Source: Granulicella sp. L60 (GTDB lineage: Bacteria; Acidobacteriota; Terriglobia; Terriglobales; Acidobacteriaceae). Taken from it: a stretch of 64,000 nt of DNA. Shown here in pieces: positions 27,497 to 35,606 of this stretch. Positions within the stretch are counted from its first letter, which is position 1. Each line of letters starts with the position of its first letter. The translations under genes and the position numbers were made by a program. The notes beneath the pieces were generated by a model that was not told the DNA's origin, searched no databases, and was given only the letters and a program-made list of their open reading frames with translations. The stretch covers positions 307,986 to 371,985 of the forward strand of contig NZ_LMUR01000018.1 of NCBI RefSeq assembly GCF_009765825.1. Direction: 5' to 3'.

Positions 27497-28447
27497 CTAG
27501 CGACGGGTGAGGACAGGGTCGGGCTTGGCTTCGGACTTGGCCTCGGATTTGGAGGCCGATTTGGGGATGAGGTGGTCCTGGATCTCGGCGGCTACGTCTT
27601 CGGCGGGCTCGAGGTTGTTGAGGTCTTCGTCGGTGAAGCTTTCGCCGAGGCCACCGAAGCGGCGTTCGCGCTGTTGATAGGCGCGGATGGCTTCGAGGAG
27701 ATGGAGGCCGTTGAAGTCGGGCCATAGGCGGTCGGTGACGAAGATCTCGGAGTAGGCGATCTGCCAGAGGAGGAAGTTGGAGATGCGCTGCTCGCCGGAG
27801 GTGCGGATGACGAGGTCGGGGTCGGGCATGTGGGCGGTGTAGAGGGCGCGGGCGATGGTGGGCTCGTCGAGGGACTCAAGGGCGCCGGCGCCGAGGAGGT
27901 CGTCGACGGAGCAGCCGCGGGTGTGGGCTTCGGTGGTGAGGTCGGTGAGGATGGTGCGAACGGCATCGACGATCTCGGAGCGGGCGCCGTAGTTGAGGGC
28001 GAGGGTGAGGACGGTGCCGGTGTTGCGGGCGGTGGACTCAGAGGCCCACTGCATGGTGTCCTGGACTTCCTGGGGGAGATCGTGGGTGCGGCCGATGTAG
28101 GCCATGCGGACGTTGTTGTCGTTCATGCGCTTGACGTTGCCGACGAGGTAGTTCTTGAGGAGCTTCATGAGGAAGCTGACCTCGGACTTGGGGCGGCGCA
28201 GGTTGTTTTCGAGCGAGAAGGCGTAGAGGGTGAGCCAGGGAAGGTTGATGCGGGAGGCGGTCTCGACGACGAACTGAACGCTCTCTGCGCCTTTCTGGTG
28301 GCCGAGGAAGCGCTTGAGGGAGCGTTTGCCGGCCCAGCGGCCGTTGCCGTCCATGATGATGGCTACGTGCTGGGGGATTCTTTCGGGGTCGAGCTCGCGG
28401 TAGACGGCCTGCTCATCGAGGGAGAGTTCGTGGGCGCGGTTGGACAC
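27497..28447 (-). CDS. uppS: Isoprenyl transferase / undecaprenyl diphosphate synthase
   Basis: The catalytic aspartate motif HVAIIMDGNGRWAGKR is followed by LGHQKGAESVQ, LTLYAFSLENNLRRP and the C-terminal DLVIRTSGEQRISNFLLWQ with YSEIFVTDRLWPDF. It condenses isopentenyl diphosphate units onto farnesyl diphosphate to make the C55 lipid carrier of cell-wall synthesis. The start is uncertain: the GTG at 28447 leaves about 26 residues before HVAI, which fits the family; a TTG at 28543 would add 32 residues. About 50 residues past the normal end form a charged tail with KSEAKSEAK repeats. Confidence 0.92.
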   Translation of the reverse strand: MSNRAHELSLDEQAVYRELDPERIPQHVAIIMDGNGRWAGKRSLKRFLGHQKGAESVQFVVETASRINLPWLTLYAFSLENNLRRPKSEVSFLMKLLKNYLVGNVKRMNDNNVRMAYIGRTHDLPQEVQDTMQWASESTARNTGTVLTLALNYGARSEIVDAVRTILTDLTTEAHTRGCSVDDLLGAGALESLDEPTIARALYTAHMPDPDLVIRTSGEQRISNFLLWQIAYSEIFVTDRLWPDFNGLHLLEAIRAYQQRERRFGGLGESFTDEDLNNLEPAEDVAAEIQDHLIPKSASKSEAKSEAKPDPVLTRR

Positions 28448-28666
28448 GCTGCTGGGTTTGCGACCAGAGTTCGATAGGGGAGTTGATGCGCGCAAAGCGA
28501 CCTCGCAGTTATTGACGCTAGCACACGGATGTTGGCCGTGCAATGAACGTCGATGCTACAAAAGTCGCAAGGATGGAACAGAGGCGCCGGGCGACGGAGT
28601 GGAGAGCGCCGTGAGGGTGCGGGCGCTCTCCAAGGAGGGCAGTGCAGGATGTTGCAGGGACGGCGG

Positions 28667-29200
28667 TTAGGCCGTTCTGCGACGCCCTGCAGCTAGTTCG
28701 CGGACGTGGTTGAGGAAGATGGAACGCTGGAGTACGTCCAACTGCGAGGTGTACATGGCGATCTCGGCGAGGAAGGGGTCGGTCATGAGGACCGCGGTCT
28801 CGTCGCGATGGCGGGTGTTGGAGTCGCGCAGCAGGGCGGAGATATCGACCTGGAGGGCGCGGGCGAGGCGGTCGAGGGAGGAGAGGGTAGGCATGGCCTT
28901 GCCGTTCTCGATCTTCGAGATGTAGGTACGGGGAACGCCCATACGGGCGGCGAGCTGACGCTGGGAGAGGTTGCGCACGTGGCGCAGGTCTCGAACGGCA
29001 GTGGCTACCTGGATTCCATCGTTGGTGGCTGCTGGTGGGGGAACGAGAGCCAAAGGTGCGGGAGCCGGTTCGGGCTCTTCGACCTCGAGGCATTTGTGGC
29101 AGCGTCTGCACAGAGCGCTCGCTGTGCGGAACTGCACCAAACTGCAGTGGTCGCAACGTAACACCTCACGTTGTTCGACAGGTGCCATCATGGTTGCCAT
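28667..29200 (-). CDS. XRE-family transcription regulator with N-terminal zinc ribbon
   Basis: The protein has 177 residues from the ATG at 29200. The first part carries C-x2-C pairs (LRCDHCSLVQF and LCRRCHKCLEV), a probable treble-clef or zinc ribbon. A proline/alanine linker precedes a Cro/CI-type HTH (about 85-140): LRHVRNLSQRQLAARMGV, then RTYISKIENGKAMPTLSSLD. The C-terminal 50 residues are helical. The DNA target is unknown. It lies upstream of, and in the same direction as, uppS, 219 bp away. Confidence 0.82.
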   Translation of the reverse strand: MATMMAPVEQREVLRCDHCSLVQFRTASALCRRCHKCLEVEEPEPAPAPLALVPPPAATNDGIQVATAVRDLRHVRNLSQRQLAARMGVPRTYISKIENGKAMPTLSSLDRLARALQVDISALLRDSNTRHRDETAVLMTDPFLAEIAMYTSQLDVLQRSIFLNHVRELAAGRRRTA

Positions 29201-29417
29201 AAGTTGTGTGTAGCGAAGGGACCCAGAGCAAGGACCCGGCACATGTCCGATAACGGAGCATGTGATGTGCCTAGATTGACACTGGTGTACTTTGGAGTCA
29301 AGGGGAAACCCGCTGATTCGCGGCGAAAGACCTAAAAAAACCGAAGATGAACCAAGTTGGTAACTTGTGGTGGCATGGATCAGAGATTATGCGGGAGCGG
29401 ATAAGGAGGATTTTTTG

Positions 29418-30032
29418 ATGAGTGAGACGTTGGGACGGGCGCAGGCACTGGCGTTGCTGCAGGAGTGGACCAAGGGCGAGAGCTTGAGGAAGCATGGGAT
29501 GGCAGTGTCGGTTTGTACCGAGGCGTATGGGGTGTTGGAGGCTGCGCGGCTGGGTTTGAGCGGTGCGGAGGCTGCGGAGTTTGTTGACATGTACGCGTGT
29601 GCTGGGCTGCTGCATGATATGGACTATGAGCGGCATCCTTCATTGACGGAGCATCCGTTTGTTGGGGTGAAGTATCTGCGCGAGGCTGGGTGGCCGGAGA
29701 CAGTGTTGCACGCGATTCTGGCGCATGCGGACTACTCGGGGACGCTGAGGGAGTCGCATCTGGATAAGGCGCTGTTTGCGTGCGATGAGTTGGCGGGATT
29801 TTTGACGGCTTGCACGCTGGTGAAGCCGAGCAAGTCAATTCTGGAGGTCGAGGTGGCCGGGGTGAAGAAGAAGATGAAGGATAAGGCGTTTGCGCGGGCG
29901 GTGCTGAGGGGGGACATTACGGGTGGGGCGGAGCTGCTGGGGTTGAGCGTGGAGGAGCATGTGCGGAACTGTCTAAACGCGATGCAGGCGCGGGCGGAGG
30001 AGTTGGGGTTGTTGGGTTCGCCGCCGGCGTAG
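29418..30032 (+). CDS. HD-domain metal-dependent phosphohydrolase
   Basis: The protein has 204 residues. The ATG at 29418 has a perfect AAGGAGG eight bases upstream; an earlier in-frame start at 29367 has none. HD-superfamily metal ligands are visible: LRKHGMAV, then YACAGLLHDMDYERHPSLTEH, then ILAHADYSG and the aspartate in LFACDELAGF. The layout matches the YqeK/HDIG-like small stand-alone hydrolases. The substrate is unknown, plausibly a nucleotide. Cytoplasmic. Confidence 0.82.
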   Translation: MSETLGRAQALALLQEWTKGESLRKHGMAVSVCTEAYGVLEAARLGLSGAEAAEFVDMYACAGLLHDMDYERHPSLTEHPFVGVKYLREAGWPETVLHAILAHADYSGTLRESHLDKALFACDELAGFLTACTLVKPSKSILEVEVAGVKKKMKDKAFARAVLRGDITGGAELLGLSVEEHVRNCLNAMQARAEELGLLGSPPA

Positions 30033-30140
30033 TTTCTAGGTGGTATCGGCCTATAGGACGATGCGGAACTGGTCCGGATGTGGTGCGAGATATGGAGAAG
30101 GTATTGGGACGTTGAACGTATTGCGGGTCCTTCGACTGCG

Positions 30141-30181
30141 CCTCTCGCGATGAGACTGCGAGAGGCTCCGCTCAGGATGAC
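30141..30181. repeat. Acidobacterial intergenic REP-like repeat, copy 1
   Basis: CCTCTCGC (30141-30148) and GCGAGAGG (30158-30165) form an 8-bp stem, followed by CGCTCAGGATGAC (30169-30181). A 12-of-13 match to the last segment occurs at 33267-33279. It sits in the 207-bp gap after the HD gene and before the small DUF3592-like gene; nothing else is seen in this gap. Confidence 0.5.
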
Positions 30182-30239
30182 ACTTCTATCAATCCGTCAC
30201 TTACGCTCAGGTTATGTGTCGATACTACTTAGATCGTGT

Positions 30240-30608
30240 CTATTGGCAGCCGCGGAGGAGGGTGAGCCAGAGGAACGAGAGGATGACGGAGCCGATGATG
30301 CCTATGGCGAGGAGTGGGGGATGGGTTGCGCTGGGGCTGGAGGTGGGGCCGTGGGTGCGGCTGTTTTGTTCGGGGTGGAGTGGGTTGTAGGTGATGGGGA
30401 GGTGCTCGTTCTGAGGGATGGCGGTGGGGGATTGGAACTGGCTGGAGTAGAGGCGGCCGTGGGCGTAGTAGTCGAAGGTGATGAGGAATTTTTGCGTGGT
30501 TTGGAAGCCGAAGGCGAGGATGCCGAGGGCGGGGGATTGGTAGCGGCAGGTGGTGACGGTGGCTTGGGTGGCGATCCAGGGTTCGGGGGTGGTTTGGGGT
30601 TCGGTCAT
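30240..30608 (-). CDS. Small membrane protein, DUF3592-like
   Basis: The protein has 122 residues. Its ATG (30606-30608) overlaps the nicotinamidase stop codon as ATGA, a sign of translational coupling. The N-terminal 85 residues look like the DUF3592 pattern (ATVTTCRYQSPALG, then DYYAHGRLYSSQFQSP and ITYNPLHPEQNSRT). A C-terminal membrane helix follows (LLAIGIIGSVILSFLWLTLL). The role is unknown. The much longer frame reported upstream on this strand is an out-of-frame shadow of nicotinamidase. Confidence 0.7.
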   Translation of the reverse strand: MTEPQTTPEPWIATQATVTTCRYQSPALGILAFGFQTTQKFLITFDYYAHGRLYSSQFQSPTAIPQNEHLPITYNPLHPEQNSRTHGPTSSPSATHPPLLAIGIIGSVILSFLWLTLLRGCQ

Positions 30609-31258
30609 TTGGCGATGTCTGCGGATATCTCTGCGGATATTTCTGGGGATTGGATGCGCGGGATGTGGGCGGCGGCGAGGGCGGCGTTGGTTTCGGCGAT
30701 GGAGTGGGTGAGGTTGACGGGGCGGGTGGCGTCTTCGATGACGATGGTCTCGAAGCCGAGAGCTTTGCCGTCGATGGCGGAGTAGCGGACGCAGAAGTCG
30801 TAGGCGAGGCCGCAGAGGAAGAGACGGGTGAGGTTGCGCTCGCGGAGGTAGCCGGCGAGGCCGGTGGGTGTGGTGTGGTCGTTCTCCATGAAGGCGGAGT
30901 AGCTGTCGATGTGGCGGCGGAAGCCTTTGCGGAGGATGAGTTCGGCGTGAGGGATGGAGAGGGCTGGGTGGAAGGCTGCGCCTTGGGTGTGCTGGAGGAC
31001 GTGTTCGGGCCAGAGGGTTTGGGGCCCGTAGGGGGCTTCGATGGTTTCGAAGGGTCGCTTGTGCGGGTGGGTTGTGGCGAAGGAGATGTGTTGGGTGGGG
31101 TGCCAGTCCTGGGTGAGGATGACGTGGTCGAACTTTTTGGCGAGGGAGTTGATGAGGGGGACGATAGCGTTGGCGTCGGCTATGGCTAAGGCGCCGCCGG
31201 GGGTGAAGTCGTTTTGGACGTCGATGACGAGGAGGACGTCGGTGGGATGAAGTTGCAT
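30605..31258 (-). CDS. pncA: Nicotinamidase / pyrazinamidase
   Basis: The protein has 217 residues from the ATG at 31258, the normal PncA length. All family landmarks are present: the catalytic aspartate in LLVIDVQNDFTPGGAL, the metal-site TQDWHPTQHISFA, the lysine in LILRKGF, and the nucleophilic cysteine in LFLCGLAYDFCVRYSA. It hydrolyses nicotinamide to nicotinate and ammonia for NAD salvage in the cytoplasm. The C-terminus has a short SPEISAEISADIA repeat. It is coupled to the small downstream membrane protein. Confidence 0.95.
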   Translation of the reverse strand: MQLHPTDVLLVIDVQNDFTPGGALAIADANAIVPLINSLAKKFDHVILTQDWHPTQHISFATTHPHKRPFETIEAPYGPQTLWPEHVLQHTQGAAFHPALSIPHAELILRKGFRRHIDSYSAFMENDHTTPTGLAGYLRERNLTRLFLCGLAYDFCVRYSAIDGKALGFETIVIEDATRPVNLTHSIAETNAALAAAHIPRIQSPEISAEISADIAK

Positions 31259-31491
31259 CGTGACTTGATGGTAGTGCAACAAGTGAAGAGTACGGTCGTC
31301 CTTCGGACGATGCCCACATCTCAAGATCGAGATATGGGGCACCCGGCAAGGTGTTGGGGTGGTGCTTTGAGGGATGCGAGAGGAAGATAGCTATACGTAA
31401 CGTGGAGTTTGTTGGTGATGAGGGTGTTGGGCGCGGGAAGTGGATAAATTGACTAAGATGCTATGCTGGCGTGTTTTTAGGATGGTGTGAG

Positions 31492-33213
31492 GTGGAGGGT
31501 TTGACGTTGGAGAACGGGTTGACGACGAAGCTGGATGTGAAGGCGGCGCGGTTTGGCGCGAATCGTGATGCGCTGCGGGTATTGATGACGGCGCTGAAGG
31601 CTGAGGAGAGCGAGATTCGGCTGGGTGGAGGCGCGAAGGCTGCGGAGGCGCAGCGTGCGAAGGGCCGGCTGACAGTGCGGGAGCGGCTGGCGCTGCTGCT
31701 GGATGAGGGCACGGAGTTTCTGGAGCTGGGGCTGTGGGCGGCGCATGGGATGTATGGCGAGTATGGTGGCGCTCCTGCGGCGGGTGTGGTGACGGGGCTG
31801 GGGAGGGTGAGCGGACGGCTGTGCATGATCGTGGCGAATGATGCGACGGTGAAGGCGGGGGCATTCTTTCCGATGACGGCGAAGAAGGTGCTGCGGGCGC
31901 AGACGATTGCGCTGGAGAATCGGATACCGACGTTGTACCTGGTGGACTCGGCGGGGGTGTTTCTGCCGCTGCAGGAGGATGTGTTTCCGGATACGGATGA
32001 CTTTGGGAGGGTGTTTCGGAATAACGCGGTGATGAGTTCGCTGGGGGTACCGCAGATTACGGCGATTATGGGGATGTGTGTGGCGGGTGGGGCGTATCTG
32101 CCGGTGATGACGGATACGGTGCTGATGACGGAGGGCTCGGGGTTGTTTCTGGCGGGGCCTTCGCTGGTGCAGGCGGCGATTGGGCAGAAGACGGGTGCGG
32201 AGGAGCTTGGGGGCGCGGCGATGCATGCGGAGATATCGGGGACGGTGGATTTTAAGGAGCCGAACGATCATCTGTGCCTGGCACGGTTACGTTCTTTGGT
32301 GGGGAAGATTGGTTCGCCGGCGAAGGCTCCGTTTAGCGTGATTGCATGTGATGAGGGGAAGGATGGGCCGAAGTTTGCGGCGGAGGATTTGTATGGGCTG
32401 ATCGATCCTGATCCGGCGAAGGCTGCGAGCAATGTGTATGACATGCGGGAGGTGATTGCGAGGGTGGTGGATCGCTCGGAGTTTGATGAGTACAAGGAGG
32501 AGTTTGGGCGGACGCTGCTGTGTGGGTATGCGCGGATCGGTGGGCGGGCTGTGGGGATTGTGGCGAACCAGAAGATGCACCAGGCTTCTACTGTAAGTAC
32601 GGGGCCGATGGCGGGGCAGAAGCGGACGGAGTTTGGCGGGGTGATCTATACGGAGAGTGCGCAGAAGGCGGCGCGGTTCATTATGGATTGCAATCAGAGT
32701 TTGATTCCGCTGATTTTTTTGCATGATGTGAATGGGTTCATGGTGGGGAAGGATGCGGAGTGGAGTGGGATTATTCGGGCGGGGGCGAAGATGGTTTCGG
32801 CTGTGAGTACTTCGGTCGTGCCTAAAATTACTGTGATCGTTGGGGGGAGTTTTGGGGCGGGGCACTATGCGATGTGTGGGAAGGCTTATGATCCGCGGTT
32901 TTTGTTTGCCTGGCCGACGGCGAGGTATGCGGTGATGAGTGGGGCGAGCGCTGCGAATACGCTGGCTGAGGTGAGGGCGAAGCAGATGGAGCGTGGGGGG
33001 AAGGTGTTGTCGGAGGAGGAGAAGAAGGCGCTGTATGACGAGATCAAGTCTTCGTATGATGCGCAGGCTGATCCGAGGTATGGGGCGGCGCGGCTTTGGA
33101 TCGATGCGATTATTGATCCGGTGAAGACGCGGGAGGTGCTGATGACGGCGTTGGAGGCGGCTAGTTTGAATCCGGAGGTGGCTAGGTTTAATCCGGGGGT
33201 TTTGCAAACTTGA
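31492..33213 (+). CDS. Acyl-CoA carboxylase carboxyltransferase beta subunit, methylcrotonyl-CoA carboxylase-like
   Basis: About 573 residues, length and sequence typical of MccB/LiuB-type carboxyltransferases. Features include AKGRLTVRERLALLLDEGTEF, the crotonase-like oxyanion regions GVPQITAIMGMCVAGGAYLP and VIVGGSFGAGHYAMCGKAYD, and FLFAWPTARYAVMSGASAA. It transfers CO2 from carboxybiotin to 3-methylcrotonyl-CoA in leucine breakdown. The start is unsure: GTG 31492 has AGGA nine bases upstream; GTG 31471 and TTG 31507 are alternatives. Next genes are HMG-CoA lyase and a hydratase, which supports the leucine role. The biotin-bearing alpha subunit is not in the window. Confidence 0.9.
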   Translation: MEGLTLENGLTTKLDVKAARFGANRDALRVLMTALKAEESEIRLGGGAKAAEAQRAKGRLTVRERLALLLDEGTEFLELGLWAAHGMYGEYGGAPAAGVVTGLGRVSGRLCMIVANDATVKAGAFFPMTAKKVLRAQTIALENRIPTLYLVDSAGVFLPLQEDVFPDTDDFGRVFRNNAVMSSLGVPQITAIMGMCVAGGAYLPVMTDTVLMTEGSGLFLAGPSLVQAAIGQKTGAEELGGAAMHAEISGTVDFKEPNDHLCLARLRSLVGKIGSPAKAPFSVIACDEGKDGPKFAAEDLYGLIDPDPAKAASNVYDMREVIARVVDRSEFDEYKEEFGRTLLCGYARIGGRAVGIVANQKMHQASTVSTGPMAGQKRTEFGGVIYTESAQKAARFIMDCNQSLIPLIFLHDVNGFMVGKDAEWSGIIRAGAKMVSAVSTSVVPKITVIVGGSFGAGHYAMCGKAYDPRFLFAWPTARYAVMSGASAANTLAEVRAKQMERGGKVLSEEEKKALYDEIKSSYDAQADPRYGAARLWIDAIIDPVKTREVLMTALEAASLNPEVARFNPGVLQT

Positions 33214-33266
33214 TGGTTCCTTAAAGGAAAGGCAATAACAAAGGCGAATACAGGGGTTCTTGGCTT

Positions 33267-33340
33267 CGCTCAGAATGACGACGTAAACAAAGAACGACAG
33301 AAACAGATTCCTACGGGATGACAAACAAAAGGGCAAAAAG
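33267..33340. repeat. REP-like repeat region, copy 2
   Basis: CGCTCAGAATGAC (33267-33279) matches the element at 30169-30181 in 12 of 13 bases, and a further CGGGATGAC-type segment follows around 33315. It fills the 193-bp gap between the carboxyltransferase and HMG-CoA lyase genes, which otherwise holds nothing visible. Confidence 0.45.
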
Positions 33341-33406
33341 TAAGTAGAGAGCCATTGAACGTGACGAAGAGAATAATTAGTAATGGCGAGAGGTTAGGGG
33401 TTTAAA

Positions 33407-34282
33407 GTGACGACGAATGTGGTGAAGATTATTGAGTGTCCGCGGGATGCTTGGCAGGGGCTGCCGAAGAATATGCCGGCGGAGGTGAAGGCGGATTATC
33501 TGCGGGTTTTGATTGCGGCGGGGTTCAAGCATATCGATGCGGTGAGCTTCGTTTCGCGGTCGGCGGTGCCGCAGATGGCGGACTCGGAGCTGGTGCTGGA
33601 GTATCTGGATCCGCCGGATGATGTGGAGATTATCGGCATCTGCGTGAATGCGAAGGGCGCGGAGCGGGCGGTGAAGACGGGGAGTGTGCAGACGCTGGGG
33701 TTTCCGTATTCGGTGTCGCCGACGTTTTTGCAGCGGAACCAGAATCAGACGCCGGAGGAGTCGCTGGAGGAGCTGGAGAAGGTGGGGACGCTGGCGTACA
33801 AGGCGGGGATGGATGTGGTGGCGTATATCTCTATGGCGTTTGGGAATCCTTATGGCGAGGCATGGGATATCGATGAGGTGGTTGCGGCGTGCGACCTGCT
33901 GGCGGATAACGGGGTGAGGCAGATTTCGCTGGCGGATACAGTGGGTTTGGCGACGCCGAAGCAGGTGGCTGACCTGGTGGCCGATGTTCTGGCGGTGCAT
34001 GATGGGATCGAGATTGGGGTGCATCTGCATGCGCGGCCGGACCAGGCGGCGGCGAAGATTCGGGCGGCGTATGAGGCGGGATGCAGGCGGTTCGATGGGG
34101 CGATTGGCGGGCTGGGCGGATGTCCGTTTGCGCAGGATGCGCTGGTGGGGAATGTGGCGACGGAGCTTCTGCTGGCAGAGCTGAAGGCGCTGGGGGCGGA
34201 GCTGGAGCCGATGAGGCCGCTGGATGGTTTGCTGGCTGCAGGCGTGGAGATCGCGCGGAAGTATGGGGAGAGAGTGCAGTAG
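33407..34282 (+). CDS. Hydroxymethylglutaryl-CoA lyase
   Basis: This 291-residue HMGL-like TIM-barrel enzyme cleaves HMG-CoA to acetyl-CoA and acetoacetate. Signatures include IECPRDAWQGLPKNMPAEVK, the barrel strand ISLADTVGLATPKQV, the metal histidines in GVHLHARPDQA, and the catalytic cysteine loop GAIGGLGGCPFAQDALVGNVATE. The GTG at 33407 has AGGGG upstream. It is the last step of leucine degradation and fits between the carboxyltransferase and the hydratase. Note that IECPRD replaces the more common VEVGPRD at the active-site start. Confidence 0.9.
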   Translation: MTTNVVKIIECPRDAWQGLPKNMPAEVKADYLRVLIAAGFKHIDAVSFVSRSAVPQMADSELVLEYLDPPDDVEIIGICVNAKGAERAVKTGSVQTLGFPYSVSPTFLQRNQNQTPEESLEELEKVGTLAYKAGMDVVAYISMAFGNPYGEAWDIDEVVAACDLLADNGVRQISLADTVGLATPKQVADLVADVLAVHDGIEIGVHLHARPDQAAAKIRAAYEAGCRRFDGAIGGLGGCPFAQDALVGNVATELLLAELKALGAELEPMRPLDGLLAAGVEIARKYGERVQ

Positions 34283-34317
34283 TTCGGCTGGACTGAAAAG
34301 CGAGTGTGGAGGGTGAT

Positions 34318-35127
34318 TTGAGTTATGTAACTTTGTTGGTTACGGATGTGGATGGGGTTCGGACGATTACGTTGAATCGTCCTGAGCGGCGCAATGCGAT
34401 GACGCCGGAGATGCAGGGGGAGCTGATTGCGGCGATGGAGGAGGCTGCGGCGTCTGCGTGCAGGGTGGTGGTGTTTGCGGGCGCGGGTGAGGCGTTCTGC
34501 GCGGGGTTGGATCTGAGTTCGCTGCAGGGAATGAACGATAAGTCTGCCGCGGAGCATACGGCGGATGCGGAGCGGATTGCGCGGCTGTTTCGGACGCTGT
34601 ATGAGCTGGAGAGGCCGACGATTGCGGTGGTGCATGGGGCGGCGATTGCCGGCGGGACGGGGCTGGCGACGATGTGCGACTTTACGCTGGCGGTGCCGGG
34701 GGCGAAGTTTGGATATACGGAGGCGCGGATTGGTTTTGTGCCGGCGCTGGTGTCGGCGTTTCTGGTGTTGCAGATTGGGGATAAGCGGGCGCGGGATCTG
34801 CTGTTGACGGGGCGGCTGTTCTCGAGTGAAGAAGCGCTGGGGCTGGGGTTGGTGAATGAAGTGGTTGCGGCGGATGGGCTGGCGGCGCGGGCGCGGGAGT
34901 TGGCGGAGGTGTTGAAGGCGAATAGTCCGGCGTCGATGGCGGCGACGAAGCGGCTGCTGGCTGGGCAGAATAAGGCGTGGCTGGATGCAGCGATTGCACA
35001 GGCGCTGGCGGCGAACGCTGAGGCCAGGGCGACGCATGACTTTCGCGAGGGGGTTGCGTCGTTTCTGGAGAAGCGGAAGCCGGTGTGGGGGAGTAGATGG
35101 GGTTCGATAGACTGTAGAGATGACTGA
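34318..35127 (+). CDS. Enoyl-CoA hydratase/isomerase family, probably methylglutaconyl-CoA hydratase
   Basis: About 269 residues from a TTG at 34318 preceded by GGAGG at ideal spacing; a GTG at 34306 is the longer option. Crotonase-fold motifs are visible: TLNRPERRNAMTPEM, the first oxyanion loop FAGAGEAFCAGLDLSSLQ, the second AAIAGGTGLATMCDFTLA, and GYTEARIGFVPA. By position it should hydrate 3-methylglutaconyl-CoA to HMG-CoA, linking the carboxyltransferase and HMG-CoA lyase genes, though family alone does not fix the substrate. The 3' end overlaps the thioesterase by 8 bp. Confidence 0.88.
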   Translation: MSYVTLLVTDVDGVRTITLNRPERRNAMTPEMQGELIAAMEEAAASACRVVVFAGAGEAFCAGLDLSSLQGMNDKSAAEHTADAERIARLFRTLYELERPTIAVVHGAAIAGGTGLATMCDFTLAVPGAKFGYTEARIGFVPALVSAFLVLQIGDKRARDLLLTGRLFSSEEALGLGLVNEVVAADGLAARARELAEVLKANSPASMAATKRLLAGQNKAWLDAAIAQALAANAEARATHDFREGVASFLEKRKPVWGSRWGSIDCRDD

Positions 35128-35572
35128 GGCAGCAGAGGCAAAGCAGGTGTTTTACGAGGCGCGGATACGGGTGCGGTATGCGGAGACCGATCAGATGGGG
35201 GTGGTGTATCACTCGAACTATCTGATCTGGTTTGAGGTGGGGCGGGTGGAGTTTATCCGGCGGCTGGGGCTGGACTACAAGCGGATGGAGGTAGAAGAGG
35301 GCTGCGGGATCGCCGTGGTGGAGGCGACGGCGCGGTATCGTGCTCCGGCGCGGTATGACGATGAGCTGGTGGTGCAGACGACGCTACTGGCTGCGCGTGG
35401 GGCGGTGATCCGGTTTGGGTATAAGGTGCTGCGGGTGGAAGACGGGCTGCTGTTGTGCGAGGGTGTGACGGTGCATGTGGTGGTGGGGAAGGATATGAAA
35501 AAACGCTCGCTGCCGCCAAAATATGCGGAGCGTTTTGCCGCTGTTTTACATCAGATGGATGGATCGCAGTAA
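35120..35572 (+). CDS. Acyl-CoA thioesterase, YbgC/4HBT hot-dog family
   Basis: The 150-residue hot-dog fold protein carries the active-site signature RYAETDQMGVVYHSNYLIWF, with the catalytic Asp (E-T-D-Q-M) and helix VGRVEFIRRLGLDY. It hydrolyses short or aromatic acyl-CoA thioesters in the cytoplasm. It overlaps the hydratase gene by 8 bp, so the two are probably cotranscribed. It may release stalled acyl-CoAs in this degradation operon; YbgC relatives also attach to the Tol-Pal region, which is not seen here. Confidence 0.9.
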   Translation: MTEAAEAKQVFYEARIRVRYAETDQMGVVYHSNYLIWFEVGRVEFIRRLGLDYKRMEVEEGCGIAVVEATARYRAPARYDDELVVQTTLLAARGAVIRFGYKVLRVEDGLLLCEGVTVHVVVGKDMKKRSLPPKYAERFAAVLHQMDGSQ

Positions 35573-35606
35573 GGATCGCAAGCAGATGAATGAAGGAGCG
35601 ATGGGC

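Noticed and set aside
30609..31349. Upstream extension of the DUF3592-like frame
   Set aside because: It is a shadow of nicotinamidase; ATGA coupling fixes the real start.
33850..35037. 395-residue minus-strand frame opposite HMG-CoA lyase and the hydratase
   Set aside because: Arg/Gln/Pro-rich antisense sequence with no motifs; both plus-strand genes are certain.
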